DNA from: Acidobacteriota bacterium
Lineage (GTDB): Bacteria; Acidobacteriota; Terriglobia; UBA7540
Direction: 5' to 3'
NCBI GenBank assembly: GCA_003171295.1
Contig: PMYF01000643.1
Coordinates: 146 to 5,969 of the forward strand
DNA length: 5,824 bases
The position numbers and the translations under genes were made by a program. Numbering within the stretch: the first letter of the stretch is position 1; every line of letters begins with the position of its first letter. Below, piece after piece: positions 5,466-5,824 of this stretch. The notes beneath the pieces are model-generated. The model saw only the letters and a list, made by a program, of their open reading frames with translations. It was not told the DNA's origin and did no database searches.

Positions 5466-5824
5466 CTACTTCTCGTGCCCTGATTTGCTGGGTGATCTTG
5501 TGGCCGGCTGGCTCACTTCTGCAGGTTTCGTGGGAGTTTTCTTTTCACCGCTTTTCTCTACGTTTGCCACCCCCGCCGCCGCCGTCGCGTGGTGGGCCTG
5601 CTTTCGGCCTTTGAACACCGGGGCAATATTCTTCATGGGCGTGGCGCGTCCCTCCTTGTTGTGCAAGGCAAAACCCAATTCGTTCTGGCAGGAGGCCAGG
5701 TTCGTCTGTGCGGCGAGCAGAAGCCCGTCCTGATTTTTCAGGAGAAAGGCTAGATGGGGCTGGAGGGACTGCTGCAAGTCGAAGAGCTGATTGCCAGCCT
5801 GGCTGTATTGTGCGCCCAAGCTGG
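5466..5824 (-). CDS. Unrecognised protein, C-terminal part, 5' end outside window
   Basis: The frame is open to the window edge, giving 118 visible residues. A TTG at 5819 could start translation, but the frame continues beyond it, so the gene is most likely cut by the window. The first ~60 residues are Gln/Leu/Ala-rich and probably helical (LFDLQQSLQPHLAFLLK, then LLLAAQTNLASCQNELGFAL). The last ~45 are a basic Lys/Pro/Ser/Thr/Ala tail (GEKKTPTKPAEV, RSPSKSGHEK) that looks disordered. There is no membrane segment or catalytic motif I can name. A reading on this strand is favoured because the amphipathic repeat-like helix and low-complexity tail look protein-like, and the overlapping plus-strand readings do not. 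It converges with the thymidylate synthase-like gene, leaving 16 bases between stops. Confidence 0.55.
   Translation of the reverse strand, partial: SLGAQYSQAGNQLFDLQQSLQPHLAFLLKNQDGLLLAAQTNLASCQNELGFALHNKEGRATPMKNIAPVFKGRKQAHHATAAAGVANVEKSGEKKTPTKPAEVSQPATRSPSKSGHEK

Noticed and set aside
5451..5474. GAGAAG...CTTCTC hairpin between the convergent thymidylate synthase-like and last genes as a terminator
   Set aside because: The stem is only six perfect pairs with bulged extension, is AT/GC mixed, and no T-run follows on either strand.

Overview
The window looks like chromosomal DNA from a high-GC bacterium. The gene styles would suit a soil Acidobacteriota member: an S9 peptidase, the DUF4160/DUF2442 pair, an AGXT2-like aminotransferase with a Cys-rich insert, and an archaeal-looking ThyA homologue. 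This placement rests on protein style alone and is tentative. Coding density is very high, there is no RNA gene, IS element or CRISPR array, and no stretch over 300 bases lacks a gene.

Layout from the left. Bases 2-943 (+) are the C-terminal part of an S9-family serine peptidase with a complete catalytic triad. Bases 1020-2697 (+) hold four genes, each overlapping the next: a DUF4160 protein, a DUF2442 protein, an 81-aa conserved protein carrying a DESGED motif, and a 322-aa PIN-like putative nuclease. Bases 2722-4014 (+) encode a PLP-dependent class III aminotransferase resembling AGXT2. On the minus strand, 4464-4016 is a hicB-hicA toxin-antitoxin locus. HicB is intact, but hicA has an in-frame TGA at codon 26, before its catalytic histidine. 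Divergent from hicB, 4610-5449 (+) encodes a thymidylate-synthase-fold protein with the main ThyA nucleotide-binding residues but an unusual N-terminus and C-terminus. Bases 5466-5824 (-) are the 3' part of an unrecognised gene.

Two small-gene insertions, the four-gene overlapping cluster and the hicBA locus, flank the aminotransferase, and both look more accessory than the housekeeping-like enzymes. The most original candidate is the 1020-2697 cluster. Its overlaps suggest translational coupling, and it combines two small uncharacterised families, a third small conserved protein and a PIN-like nuclease. It could be a composite toxin-antitoxin or defence-type module, but that is inference from arrangement only. 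The most concrete finding is the broken hicA beside an intact hicB. A 13-bp imperfect inverted repeat in the hicB/thyA-like divergent intergenic region overlaps a possible hicB -10 element and could be an operator.
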